From positions 1 to 22,838 of the forward strand of contig JAJTHX010000328.1 in assembly GCA_021300125.1 (NCBI GenBank): 22,838 nucleotides of DNA. The letters run 5' to 3'. Positions 16,617 through 22,838 of the stretch are shown here, one piece after another. Origin of the DNA: Betaproteobacteria bacterium (GTDB lineage Bacteria > Pseudomonadota > Gammaproteobacteria > Burkholderiales > SG8-41). The notes under the pieces were generated by a model. It was not told the DNA's origin. It did no database searches and saw nothing but the letters and a program-made list of their open reading frames with translations. The stretch's first letter is position 1. Every line of letters starts with the position of its first letter. The position numbers were made by a program, and so were the translations under genes.

Positions 16617-17833
16617 CCGCGCCGCTCCGCGCTTGCCGCCCGGCCGGCAAGCAGCGCACTGGCAATGCCGGCGGCCGACAGAAAAGCAAAGGTGGTGGTG
16701 TAACTGCCAACCATGCGATAGGTCGCCGCAAACAGCGAAGGCCCGATCAGGATGCCGGCGAAAATCCAGATCATCACGCCACCGGTGACCACGCTCACCA
16801 TCCCCGGCGGGCTGAGCCTCGCGATCTGTGCGTGCATCACGCCATTCCAGCCATAGGAAACAATACCGAACGCCAGATAGAACAGCGCCAGCAGGTAAGG
16901 CGGCCAGTCGGTCGAGATGGACAGGCACACCACGCAGCCCGCGGCGGCGCAGAGGCTGGTCACGGTCAGCGCTCCAATGGCCTTGCCGCTGCGATCGGCA
17001 ATCCAGCCGAAGCCCAGCCGCCCGGCCATGCCTGCGGCCTGCACCAGCGACAGCATCAGTCCTGCGGCGACCAGGCTGTATCCGACATCCTTGACCAGCA
17101 GGTTGACGGTGAAAGTGCCCACGCACAGCTGCAGGAACGAGAAGAAAAATGCGGCAAGCCCGAGGTAACGCAGCACTGGATAGCGCCACAACTCGATCAC
17201 GCCGGTCAGCAGGCTGGTGCGGCCGGCCGCCCGGGGGTCGCGGTCGTCGTCCCAGAAACGGCGCCAGCGCTCAAACAGCAATGCCGCAGCTACGGCATAG
17301 ACCAGCACCGCGATCAGCGATACGCGCCAGCCCCAGCGAAGGGTCAGCACCGGGGCAACCAGCGCGATCAGCGCCCAGCCCAGCGGCACGCCGGTCTGCT
17401 TGATCGAAAAAATCAGGTTGCGGTGACGCGGCGGTGCAAAACGGAACAGCAGGTGCGCTGCCGCGGCGGCGGCTAGCGCGTTACTCGATCCGATGAACAG
17501 CGCCGCCAGGGGCATCGCCCACAGACTGCCCGCAAGCGCGATCAGCATGCCCGCGGCCGCCAGCCACAGTGCCCACTGCATGCCGCGGCAGGCCCCCCAG
17601 CGCAGAACCACGGTGCCGACCACGGTCGAGGCAAGCATCGCCGCGCCGAAAAGCAGGCTGATCAGATAACCGACTGTGGAAGCATCGACACCGAGCATCA
17701 GGGCCAGTTGCGGGGCGAGCACGGGAAAGATCGCGATGCCCATGGCCGCGGCAATCTGCGCTGCAGTCGCGGCCAGCACTACGATCATGATCGAAGGCGG
17801 CTTGATCGCGGCGTGCGATGTGGCGCCGGTCAT
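16613..17833 (-). CDS. MFS transporter B (second of three tandem paralogs)
   Basis: This is a 12-helix MFS permease of 406 residues. The start at 17833 (MTGATSHAAIKPPS) forms an ATGA overlap with the stop of MFS A, and its own stop overlaps the start of MFS C the same way. Landmarks are LRWGACRGMQ in the TM2-3 turn, LLFRFAPPRHRNLIFSI then KQTGVP (145-150), and FGWIADRSGK in the second-half turn. It is closer to MFS C than to MFS A over the PPRHRN-x-IFS-x-KQTGVPL-x-WAL block. Three near-equal transporters in one operon suggest either a substrate range or separate import and export jobs; sequence does not decide. Confidence 0.92.
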   Translation of the reverse strand: MTGATSHAAIKPPSIMIVVLAATAAQIAAAMGIAIFPVLAPQLALMLGVDASTVGYLISLLFGAAMLASTVVGTVVLRWGACRGMQWALWLAAAGMLIALAGSLWAMPLAALFIGSSNALAAAAAAHLLFRFAPPRHRNLIFSIKQTGVPLGWALIALVAPVLTLRWGWRVSLIAVLVYAVAAALLFERWRRFWDDDRDPRAAGRTSLLTGVIELWRYPVLRYLGLAAFFFSFLQLCVGTFTVNLLVKDVGYSLVAAGLMLSLVQAAGMAGRLGFGWIADRSGKAIGALTVTSLCAAAGCVVCLSISTDWPPYLLALFYLAFGIVSYGWNGVMHAQIARLSPPGMVSVVTGGVMIWIFAGILIGPSLFAATYRMVGSYTTTFAFLSAAGIASALLAGRAASAERRG

Positions 17834-19044
17834 GGGCGCTCGGTGCCGCGCCCGGCCCGCCCGCCGGCGAACAGGAGCACCAAGGCGATGGAGGCAATCA
17901 GCGGCACCGTCAGGAAGGTCTGGCTGTAACTGCCGATGCCGCCGTAAATCGCAGCGAAAGCAGCGGGACCGATCAGCACGCCGGCAAACACGAAAAACGT
18001 GGTGCCAGCGGCAACCACGCTGGCCATGCCCGGCGGGCTCAGGCGGGCCGCCTCGGCATGAAACACCCCGTTCCAGCCCACCGCTGTTGCGCCGATCACA
18101 AAGAACAGCGCATACATCATCACCTTGTTCCAGTCGCCCTTGAAAAACACCAGCGTAAGCGTGGTGACGATGGTGATGAGGCAGATCACCATCAGCACCC
18201 GCGAACTGCTGCCGACGCGATCCGCCACCCAGCCCCAGCACACACGCGACACCGAACCGCCGATCTGCACCACCGACAGCAGCACCCCGGCCTCGACCAG
18301 GCCGATGCCCCCTTCAGCCACCAGATAAACCACGGTGAAACTGAGCACGATGCGCTGGATCGCTGAAAAGATCATCGCCACCAGCGACAGGCCGCGCAGT
18401 CCCGGCTCCCGCCATACCAGCGGCACCCCGCCGAAAGCGCCTCCCTCCCCGCTGCTGCCCACGCGCCGGTCGCTGTCCCAGGCGGCACGATGCCGCTGCG
18501 TGTATGCCAGCAGAACCACGATCATCACGCCGACGACGGCCAGCGACCAGCGGTAGCCAAAATGCACAGCAATCGCCGGCGCGGTCAGCGCGGTGATCAC
18601 GCCGCCCACCGGCACCCCGGTCTGCTTGATCGAGAACATGATGTTGCGATTCCGGTCAGGCGTGTAGGTGACCAGCATATGGGCTGCAGCGGGGTTGAGC
18701 AGGCCCATTCCGATCCCGACTGAAGCGGAACCGAGCGCGATTGCGGCCACCGACGGCAACGCGAACAGCAGCATGCCCGCGCCGCAGAAGAGAACGGAGA
18801 TCTGGGTCGCGCGCGCGGCACCATAGCGCAGTACCGCGCCGCCACCCCACATGGTCGCCAGTGTCGCCACACCGAAAGTCAGGCTGACCTGATAGCCGAT
18901 CAGGATCGGCTCCACCCCGAGCGCTTCGGCCATCTTGGGCGCGATCGTCGGCAACAGGATATTCGACATCGCGATGATCAGCTGCGCGAACGTGGCCACC
19001 GCGACCACCATCCACGGACCGGGTAATGCGGCGGCGGTACTCAT
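17830..19044 (-). CDS. MFS transporter A (first gene of the five-gene transport operon)
   Basis: This is a 12-helix MFS permease of 404 residues, start MSTAAALPGPWMVVA at 19044. No strong ribosome site precedes it, and the frame is open back to 19170, but the extra residues are unlike a membrane protein N-terminus. Landmarks are VLRYGAARATQ in the first basic turn, NRNIMFSI then KQTGVP (140-145), and CWGWVADRVGSS in the second-half turn. It heads the operon MFS A-B-C, TauE/SafE 2-1, and is divergent from the GntR-type regulator gene with a 201-base shared control region. That position makes it the likely primary target of the regulator. The substrate is unknown. Confidence 0.92.
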   Translation of the reverse strand: MSTAAALPGPWMVVAVATFAQLIIAMSNILLPTIAPKMAEALGVEPILIGYQVSLTFGVATLATMWGGGAVLRYGAARATQISVLFCGAGMLLFALPSVAAIALGSASVGIGMGLLNPAAAHMLVTYTPDRNRNIMFSIKQTGVPVGGVITALTAPAIAVHFGYRWSLAVVGVMIVVLLAYTQRHRAAWDSDRRVGSSGEGGAFGGVPLVWREPGLRGLSLVAMIFSAIQRIVLSFTVVYLVAEGGIGLVEAGVLLSVVQIGGSVSRVCWGWVADRVGSSSRVLMVICLITIVTTLTLVFFKGDWNKVMMYALFFVIGATAVGWNGVFHAEAARLSPPGMASVVAAGTTFFVFAGVLIGPAAFAAIYGGIGSYSQTFLTVPLIASIALVLLFAGGRAGRGTERP

Positions 19045-19087
19045 GGCAGGGGCGTTGCCTGGGAAAATTGCGTTGGAAGCACATCGC

Positions 19088-19116
19088 ATTGTGTGGACTG
19101 CGCAGCAATGGTGCAA
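19088..19116 (-). promoter_or_regulatory. candidate sigma-70 promoter for the MFS-TauE/SafE operon
   Basis: Reading the minus strand, TTGCAC (19116-19111) and CACAAT (19093-19088) are 17 bases apart and would start transcription about 35-40 bases before the MFS A ATG. Match to consensus is modest (3/6 and 4/6), so this is tentative. Confidence 0.3.
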
Positions 19117-19176
19117 GTTGTGGCCCACGATGCGGTCTGCGCACCTCCGCAGTGCATGGCGGCCGCGCACAGCGAA

Positions 19177-19203
19177 TGTCAGAAGAATCCTTTTGACATG
19201 TCA
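19177..19203. promoter_or_regulatory. palindromic operator candidate over the -35 box
   Basis: TGACATGTCA (19194-19203) is a perfect 10-base palindrome that overlaps the -35 box. A further TGTCA half-site at 19177-19181 makes ATGTCA / TGACAT inverted copies (19176-19181 and 19194-19199). A dimeric regulator bound here would block the promoter, and the adjacent GntR-type protein is the obvious candidate. Function is inferred from position and symmetry. Confidence 0.5.
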
Positions 19204-19221
19204 GTCATTGTTTCCTAGGAT
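19193..19221 (+). promoter_or_regulatory. sigma-70 promoter of the GntR regulator / thiol dioxygenase genes
   Basis: A perfect -35 box TTGACA (19193-19198) and a -10 box TAGGAT (19216-19221, 4/6 with the key first T, A and last T) are separated by exactly 17 bases. Transcription would start near 19228, leaving a leader of under 20 bases before the ATG at 19246. Confidence 0.75.
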
Positions 19222-19245
19222 TCTCCAAAACCGGAAACTTCAGAC

Positions 19246-19944
19246 ATGGCCATTGCCGCCAAGACCATACCGCTGCTCAGTGAGCGCGCCTACGAGCGGG
19301 TCAAGCACGACATCATCTGCTGCCTGATCCCGCCCGGCGCCGAAATCTCGGAGGCCATGCTCTGCGCGCAGTACAAGCTGGGCAAGGCGCCCGTGCGCAT
19401 GGCGCTCTCGCGGCTGGCCCATGACGGGCTGGTGCGGGCCATCCCGCGCCGCGGTTACATGGTGACGCCGGTGACCCTGAAGGACATCCAGGACGTGTTT
19501 GAACTGAGGCTGATGCTGGAACCGCAGGCGGCACGACTTGCCGCGGGCCGCGTCGATGCCAAGCGTCTGCGTCTGCTGGACGAAATCTGCCGCGCCGGCT
19601 ACCAGCCGGGCGAGGCCAAAAGCACGGCTCGCTTCCTTGAAGCCAACAAGGAATTCCATGTATCCATCGCACAGGCTTCGGGCAACGCCCGGCTGGCCCA
19701 TGCGGTGGCGCAGCTGCTCGATGAAATGACCCGGCTGCTCCATCTCGGACTGGGCATGCGCAACCGCAGCCAGGAAATGCAGCATGAACACCGCTCGCTG
19801 ATGCGCGCGCTGGTACGTGGCGAGGGCGGCAAGGCCGAAACCATCTGCCGAGAACAGATCGAGGCGGCAAGGCAGATGGTGATGAAGGCCATGCTCAATT
19901 GCGACAGCCTGCTCAACGTCGCGATTGCCGCACAAGTACGCTGA
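19246..19944 (+). CDS. GntR-family (FCD/FadR-type) transcriptional regulator
   Basis: This is a 232-residue ligand-responsive DNA-binding protein. The N-terminal winged helix (about 10-77) shows the GntR pattern: ERAYERVKHDII, LIPPGAEISEAMLCAQYKLGKAPVRMALSRLAHDGLV and then RRGYMVTPV. The C-terminal FCD effector domain (about 83-225) carries LRLMLEPQAARLAA, NKEFHVSIAQASGN (His138) and QHEHRSLMRAL (His182). At the third usual metal-His position, in the helix AETICREQIEAARQ, I see Gln204, so metal binding may be altered. The start at 19246 follows a strong promoter and a palindrome. It shares a transcript with the dioxygenase (one-base TGATG overlap) and is divergent from the MFS operon, the usual layout for a local regulator of both arms. 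Confidence 0.94.
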   Translation: MAIAAKTIPLLSERAYERVKHDIICCLIPPGAEISEAMLCAQYKLGKAPVRMALSRLAHDGLVRAIPRRGYMVTPVTLKDIQDVFELRLMLEPQAARLAAGRVDAKRLRLLDEICRAGYQPGEAKSTARFLEANKEFHVSIAQASGNARLAHAVAQLLDEMTRLLHLGLGMRNRSQEMQHEHRSLMRALVRGEGGKAETICREQIEAARQMVMKAMLNCDSLLNVAIAAQVR

Positions 19945-20438
19945 TGCCCGAAGCCCTGCAGGAACTGGTGCGCAATCTCGATGCGGCAATGGCAATGCCC
20001 GAGGGCCGTTTCGGGGCCGCCGTCACCTCTGCAATCGGCAACGCCGTGGCCCGGTGTGACTGGCTGGAGGAATCACAGCGCAGACCCGATCCGGAACACT
20101 ACCGCAGGCACATACTCCATGCCGATCCGCTGGACCGCTACACCGTGGTGTCGCTGGTCTGGGATCGCGACCAGGGCAGCCCGATCCACGCCCACCACAC
20201 CTGGTGCGGCGTGGGCGTCTACAGCGGCACCATCAGCGAAACCTTTTTTGCCACCGACCGCGACACACTGCAGCCGCTGCGCAGCATTGCCCGCGGCGAG
20301 GGCTCGGTCAGTTTCGACCCAGGCGGCGCAGGCATCCACCGCATCAGCAACCCCGGGCAGGGCATCGCGGTCTCGATCCATGTCTACGGCATCGGCGCGG
20401 CACAGATCGTTACCGGGGTCAACCGCGTGCTGGGTTAA
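19944..20438 (+). CDS. cysteine dioxygenase-family thiol dioxygenase
   Basis: This is a cupin-fold non-heme iron enzyme that adds O2 to a thiol, giving a sulfinic acid; family members act on cysteine, 3-mercaptopropionate or mercaptosuccinate. It has 164 residues, short of the roughly 200 of animal enzymes but typical of bacteria. The three iron-binding His are present: His82 and His84 in PIHAHHTW, and His132 in GIHRISNPG. The second-sphere Ser144-His146-Tyr148 set in SIHVYG is intact. Y-x-R (Tyr53, Arg55 in HYRRHIL) resembles the carboxylate-binding Arg of Arg-type enzymes, and Gly89 occupies the position of the crosslinked Cys of animal enzymes. The ATG at 19944 overlaps the regulator's TGA, so the two are coupled. 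The family is firm; which thiol is open. Neighbouring acyl-CoA ligase and TauE/SafE genes favour a mercapto-acid over cysteine itself, which is inference. Confidence 0.9.
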   Translation: MPEALQELVRNLDAAMAMPEGRFGAAVTSAIGNAVARCDWLEESQRRPDPEHYRRHILHADPLDRYTVVSLVWDRDQGSPIHAHHTWCGVGVYSGTISETFFATDRDTLQPLRSIARGEGSVSFDPGGAGIHRISNPGQGIAVSIHVYGIGAAQIVTGVNRVLG

Positions 20439-20547
20439 CCGCAGGCATCCTCACGCGAAACGTCATTCAGGGTTCATAATCACGGCTGGGGCAGGCGGGT
20501 CGCAGCCGCGCAGCAGATCCATATATCACCACCAACGGAGATTCGCA

Positions 20548-21552
20548 ATGAAAGCAGTCGTACTTCGGGCACATGGCAGCATCGACTCACTGGAATATGT
20601 GACCGACTTCCCCGATCCGGTCGTTTGCGAAGGCCATGTCGTGATCCGCGTCAGGGCGACCTCCTTCAATTACCACGACGTGTTTACGGTTCGCGGCATG
20701 CCCGGCATCAAGGTGCCCTTCCCGATGATCATCGGTCTCGACCTTGCCGGTGAAATCCTCGAAGTCGGTGCCGGCGTGACCCGCTGGAAGCCCGGCGACC
20801 GCGTGCTGGTCAACCCGCTGAACAAGAAAAAAGGGCTGATGGGCGAAATGATGCACGGCGGACTGGCCGAAAAATGCCTGGTCGCCGCCGACCAGCTGAT
20901 CAAGATGCCCGAGAACGTCAGCTTCGAACAGGCGGCCTCGCTGCCGGTGGCCTACGGCACCGCGCACCGCATGATCATCACCCACAACACGATCAAGAAG
21001 GGCGACAAGGTCCTGGTGCTCGGTGCCAGCGGCGGCGTTGGCACCGGCTGCGTGCTGCTCGCCAAGATGCTTGGCGCCGAAGTCATCGCCTGCGCCTCCA
21101 GCGAGGACAAGATCCAGCGCCTGAAAGACCTTGGCGCCGACCACGTCATCAACTACAAGACCACCGACTTTTCCAAGTGGGCGGTTGAAAAGTTCGGCAA
21201 GCCGCAGCGCCGCAACTACGAGGGCGGCGTCGACGTGGTGATCAACTTCACCGGCGGCGATACCTGGGCGCCGTCGCTGAAATGCGTCAAGCGCGGCGGC
21301 AAGATCCTGGTCTGCGGCGCCACTGCCGGCTACGACCCCAAGGAAGACCTGCGCTACGTCTGGAGCTTCGAGATCCAGATCATCGGCTCCAACAGCTTCT
21401 ACGACGACAACCTGAAAGCGCTGATGGATCTCATCCAGCAGGGCAAGATGAAACCCGTGGTCGACGAAGTGCTGCCGCTGGAAAAAGCCGCCGAAGGCCT
21501 GAAGCTGATCGAAAACCGCGAAGTCTTCGGCAAAGTGGTGATCACCCCTTAA
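20548..21552 (+). CDS. zinc-independent MDR-family oxidoreductase (quinone/enoyl reductase-like)
   Basis: This is a medium-chain dehydrogenase/reductase of 334 residues using NAD(P)H. The GroES-like N-terminal domain (about 1-120) has SFNYHDVFTVRG where zinc alcohol dehydrogenases carry the catalytic Cys, and the four-Cys structural-zinc loop is absent, so it belongs with the quinone-oxidoreductase and enoyl-reductase branch. The Rossmann motif LGASGGVGTG lies at about 158-167, followed by the ADHVINYKTTDF block. GGAG sits 7 bases before the ATG at 20548. It lies 109 bases after the dioxygenase and 133 before the acyl-CoA ligase, all on the plus strand. Relatives include acryloyl- and crotonyl-CoA reductases, which would fit a CoA-linked acid pathway, but nothing in the sequence fixes that. 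Confidence 0.9.
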   Translation: MKAVVLRAHGSIDSLEYVTDFPDPVVCEGHVVIRVRATSFNYHDVFTVRGMPGIKVPFPMIIGLDLAGEILEVGAGVTRWKPGDRVLVNPLNKKKGLMGEMMHGGLAEKCLVAADQLIKMPENVSFEQAASLPVAYGTAHRMIITHNTIKKGDKVLVLGASGGVGTGCVLLAKMLGAEVIACASSEDKIQRLKDLGADHVINYKTTDFSKWAVEKFGKPQRRNYEGGVDVVINFTGGDTWAPSLKCVKRGGKILVCGATAGYDPKEDLRYVWSFEIQIIGSNSFYDDNLKALMDLIQQGKMKPVVDEVLPLEKAAEGLKLIENREVFGKVVITP

Positions 21553-21562
21553 CAGCACTTGA

Positions 21563-21621
21563 ACAGGATGGACAGGATTTTCAGGATAAAACCAACATCC
21601 TGTTCATCCTGCCCATCCTGT
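21563..21621. repeat. imperfect inverted repeat built of 9-base ACAGGATNN units
   Basis: Left arm 21563-21587 and right arm 21597-21621 pair at 21 of 25 positions around a 9-base loop. Each arm is itself three tandem 9-base units (ACAGGATGG, ACAGGATTT, TCAGGATAA; then ATCCTGTTC, ATCCTGCCC, ATCCTGTGG). It lies 11 bases after the MDR stop and 65 before the acyl-CoA ligase start. There is no T-run, so it is not a classic terminator, though the RNA would fold strongly. It looks like a dispersed intergenic repeat of the REP/MITE kind. Confidence 0.85.
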
Positions 21622-21685
21622 GGATTGATTTTCAGTTCCCCTCGTCCCCTGCAGCCGAGTTTTTGACCCTGGTTTTCCAAGAGCC

Positions 21686-22838
21686 ATGACCATCCCCTGC
21701 CCCGAACCCCGCGGCCAGCCGGGCAACCTTGGCGCCCCGTTCACCGAACACGCGGCTTCACCGCGCACCGCGCTGGTCGATCTTCACGCGGCGGACGCGC
21801 CACGCGAGTACAGCTACCGCGATCTGGACGCCCTGGTCAATGCAGTCGCCCGCGGCCTTGTCCGACGTGGCCTGAAGGCAGGCGACCGCATCGCCATCCT
21901 GTCACTGAACCGCGCCGAGTTTGTTGCCGTGCTGCTCGGCGCCATGCGTGCCGGCATGGTGCCGGTACCGATCAACATCAAGCTCGCCGCTGACACGGTC
22001 GGCTATATCGTCGGCGATGCCGGCGCGCGACTGACTTTCTGCGAGGCCGCGTGGACGCGGCTGTTGCCAACCGGCACGGAGCACATTGATTTCGATGCCG
22101 GATTCCGCGACTTCCTCGATCCCGGCCCGTTCACGCCGATCGAACCGGGGCCGCAGACCGTGGCGATCCAGCCCTACACCTCCGGCTCCACCGGCAGGCC
22201 CAAGGGCGTGCTGCTGACCCATTACGGCCAGAACTGGAGCCGGCGCATCCTCGCCCACACCCGCGGCACCACCGAACACGACGTGATCCTGGTGGCCGCG
22301 CCGCTGTATCACAAGAACGCGCTCAATGCGATCAAGCAGGGTCTGACCGGCGGCGCCAGGCTGGTGCTGTTGCCGCAGTTCAATGTCGAGCGCTACCTGG
22401 CGGCGATTGCGCGCTACCGATGCACGGTGATCTCCGGTGTGCCGACGATGATCTCGATGCTGCTCGCGCGCCGCGACCTGCTGTCGCAGACCGACACGGC
22501 GTCGGTGCGCACCGTGATGATGGGCTCGGCGCCCTCCTCGCCGCAGCTGCTCGCCGACATCCGCAGCCACTTTCCCAACGCCCAGCCGCTGGTGGTCTAC
22601 GGTGTCACCGAGGGCGGTCCGGTGCCGCTGGGCCCCGACCCGAAAGGCAGGCCACGGCCGCCAGGCTCGATCGGTGTGCCGTACGAGGGCACCGAGGCGC
22701 GGCTGATCAACGGCCCCAACGAGAACGAGGGCGAACTGATCCTCAAAAACCCCGGCATCCTGATCGGTTACCACAACCTGCCCGCGGAGACCGAAAAGCG
22801 CATCCGCGATGGCTGGTACCACACCGGCGACGTGTGCC
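21686..22838 (+). CDS. acyl-CoA synthetase / AMP-binding ligase, 3'-truncated by the window edge
   Basis: This is an ANL-superfamily enzyme that activates a carboxylic acid with ATP and joins it to CoA. The ATG at 21686 (MTIPCPEPRGQPGN) opens a frame that stays open to the window end, 384 codons out of the usual 500-550. The P-loop-like A3 motif YTSGSTGRPKG is at residues 164-174, the A5 region reads VVYGVTEGGP, and the A7 motif GWYHTGDV is the last thing visible. The C-terminal swivel domain with the catalytic Lys lies outside the window. The ribosome site is weak (AAGAG). It follows the MDR reductase on the same strand with a 59-base inverted repeat between, so co-transcription is possible but not certain. 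The substrate acid cannot be told from sequence. Confidence 0.93.
   Translation, partial: MTIPCPEPRGQPGNLGAPFTEHAASPRTALVDLHAADAPREYSYRDLDALVNAVARGLVRRGLKAGDRIAILSLNRAEFVAVLLGAMRAGMVPVPINIKLAADTVGYIVGDAGARLTFCEAAWTRLLPTGTEHIDFDAGFRDFLDPGPFTPIEPGPQTVAIQPYTSGSTGRPKGVLLTHYGQNWSRRILAHTRGTTEHDVILVAAPLYHKNALNAIKQGLTGGARLVLLPQFNVERYLAAIARYRCTVISGVPTMISMLLARRDLLSQTDTASVRTVMMGSAPSSPQLLADIRSHFPNAQPLVVYGVTEGGPVPLGPDPKGRPRPPGSIGVPYEGTEARLINGPNENEGELILKNPGILIGYHNLPAETEKRIRDGWYHTGDVC

Noticed and set aside
15405..17189. A 594-codon minus-strand frame that would fuse about 190 residues onto MFS C
   Set aside because: The extra N-terminal part is a frame-shifted reading of MFS B. The ATG at 16616 with its ATGA overlap and a normal MFS N-terminus is the better start. 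The same logic rejects the 18241 start for MFS B and the 19170 start for MFS A.
20587..21558. A 323-codon minus-strand frame opposite the MDR reductase
   Set aside because: The plus strand has the GASGGVG Rossmann motif and a ribosome site; the minus reading has no recognisable features.
21902..22822. A 306-codon minus-strand frame near the window end
   Set aside because: It is antisense to the acyl-CoA ligase, whose YTSGSTGRPKG and GWYHTGD motifs on the plus strand settle the coding strand.

Overview
The window is high-GC DNA with tightly packed genes, short overlaps and many orphan Bug-type (tripartite tricarboxylate transporter, TTT) solute-binding proteins. This is typical of a betaproteobacterium, most likely Burkholderiales; that assignment is inference from gene content. 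I see no tRNA, rRNA, CRISPR array, transposase or phage gene.

Layout. (1) Positions 1-2394: the C-terminal three quarters of a CzcA/CusA-type heavy-metal RND pump whose start lies upstream. (2) 2429-7318, minus strand: a gene set read from a gamma-glutamyltransferase (GGT)-family gene through two Bug binding proteins to an unrecognised 353-residue protein. The GGT gene has an in-frame amber codon 38 codons before its natural-looking end. (3) 7471-12331, plus strand, divergent from (2): a third Bug protein, a strong terminator, a second GGT-family gene, a secreted M20 metallopeptidase, a gamma-carbonic-anhydrase-type hexapeptide protein and a small unknown protein. Regions 2 and 3 look like a divergent locus for capture and hydrolysis of peptide-like or gamma-glutamyl-like amides, with GGT and Bug genes on both arms. 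(4) 12365-13264: a stand-alone ParA/MinD-type ATPase on the minus strand, then a 450-base AT-richer gap and a 46-residue two-helix membrane protein at 13716.

(5) 13878-19044, minus strand: three tandem paralogous MFS transporters joined by ATGA overlaps, followed 6 bases apart by two TauE/SafE-type permeases. (6) 19246-22838, plus strand, divergent from (5): a GntR/FCD regulator behind a good sigma-70 promoter with a perfect palindrome over the -35 box, a thiol dioxygenase of the cysteine dioxygenase fold that overlaps the regulator by one base, a zinc-less MDR reductase, and an acyl-CoA ligase cut by the window end.

The most interesting reading is that regions 5 and 6 form one regulated locus for an organosulfur acid. 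MFS proteins would import it, the dioxygenase would oxidise the thiol to a sulfinate, CoA ligation and reduction would process the carbon skeleton, and the TauE/SafE permeases would export sulfite or a sulfonate. Each family role is established knowledge. Their combination into a pathway, and the substrate, are inference.
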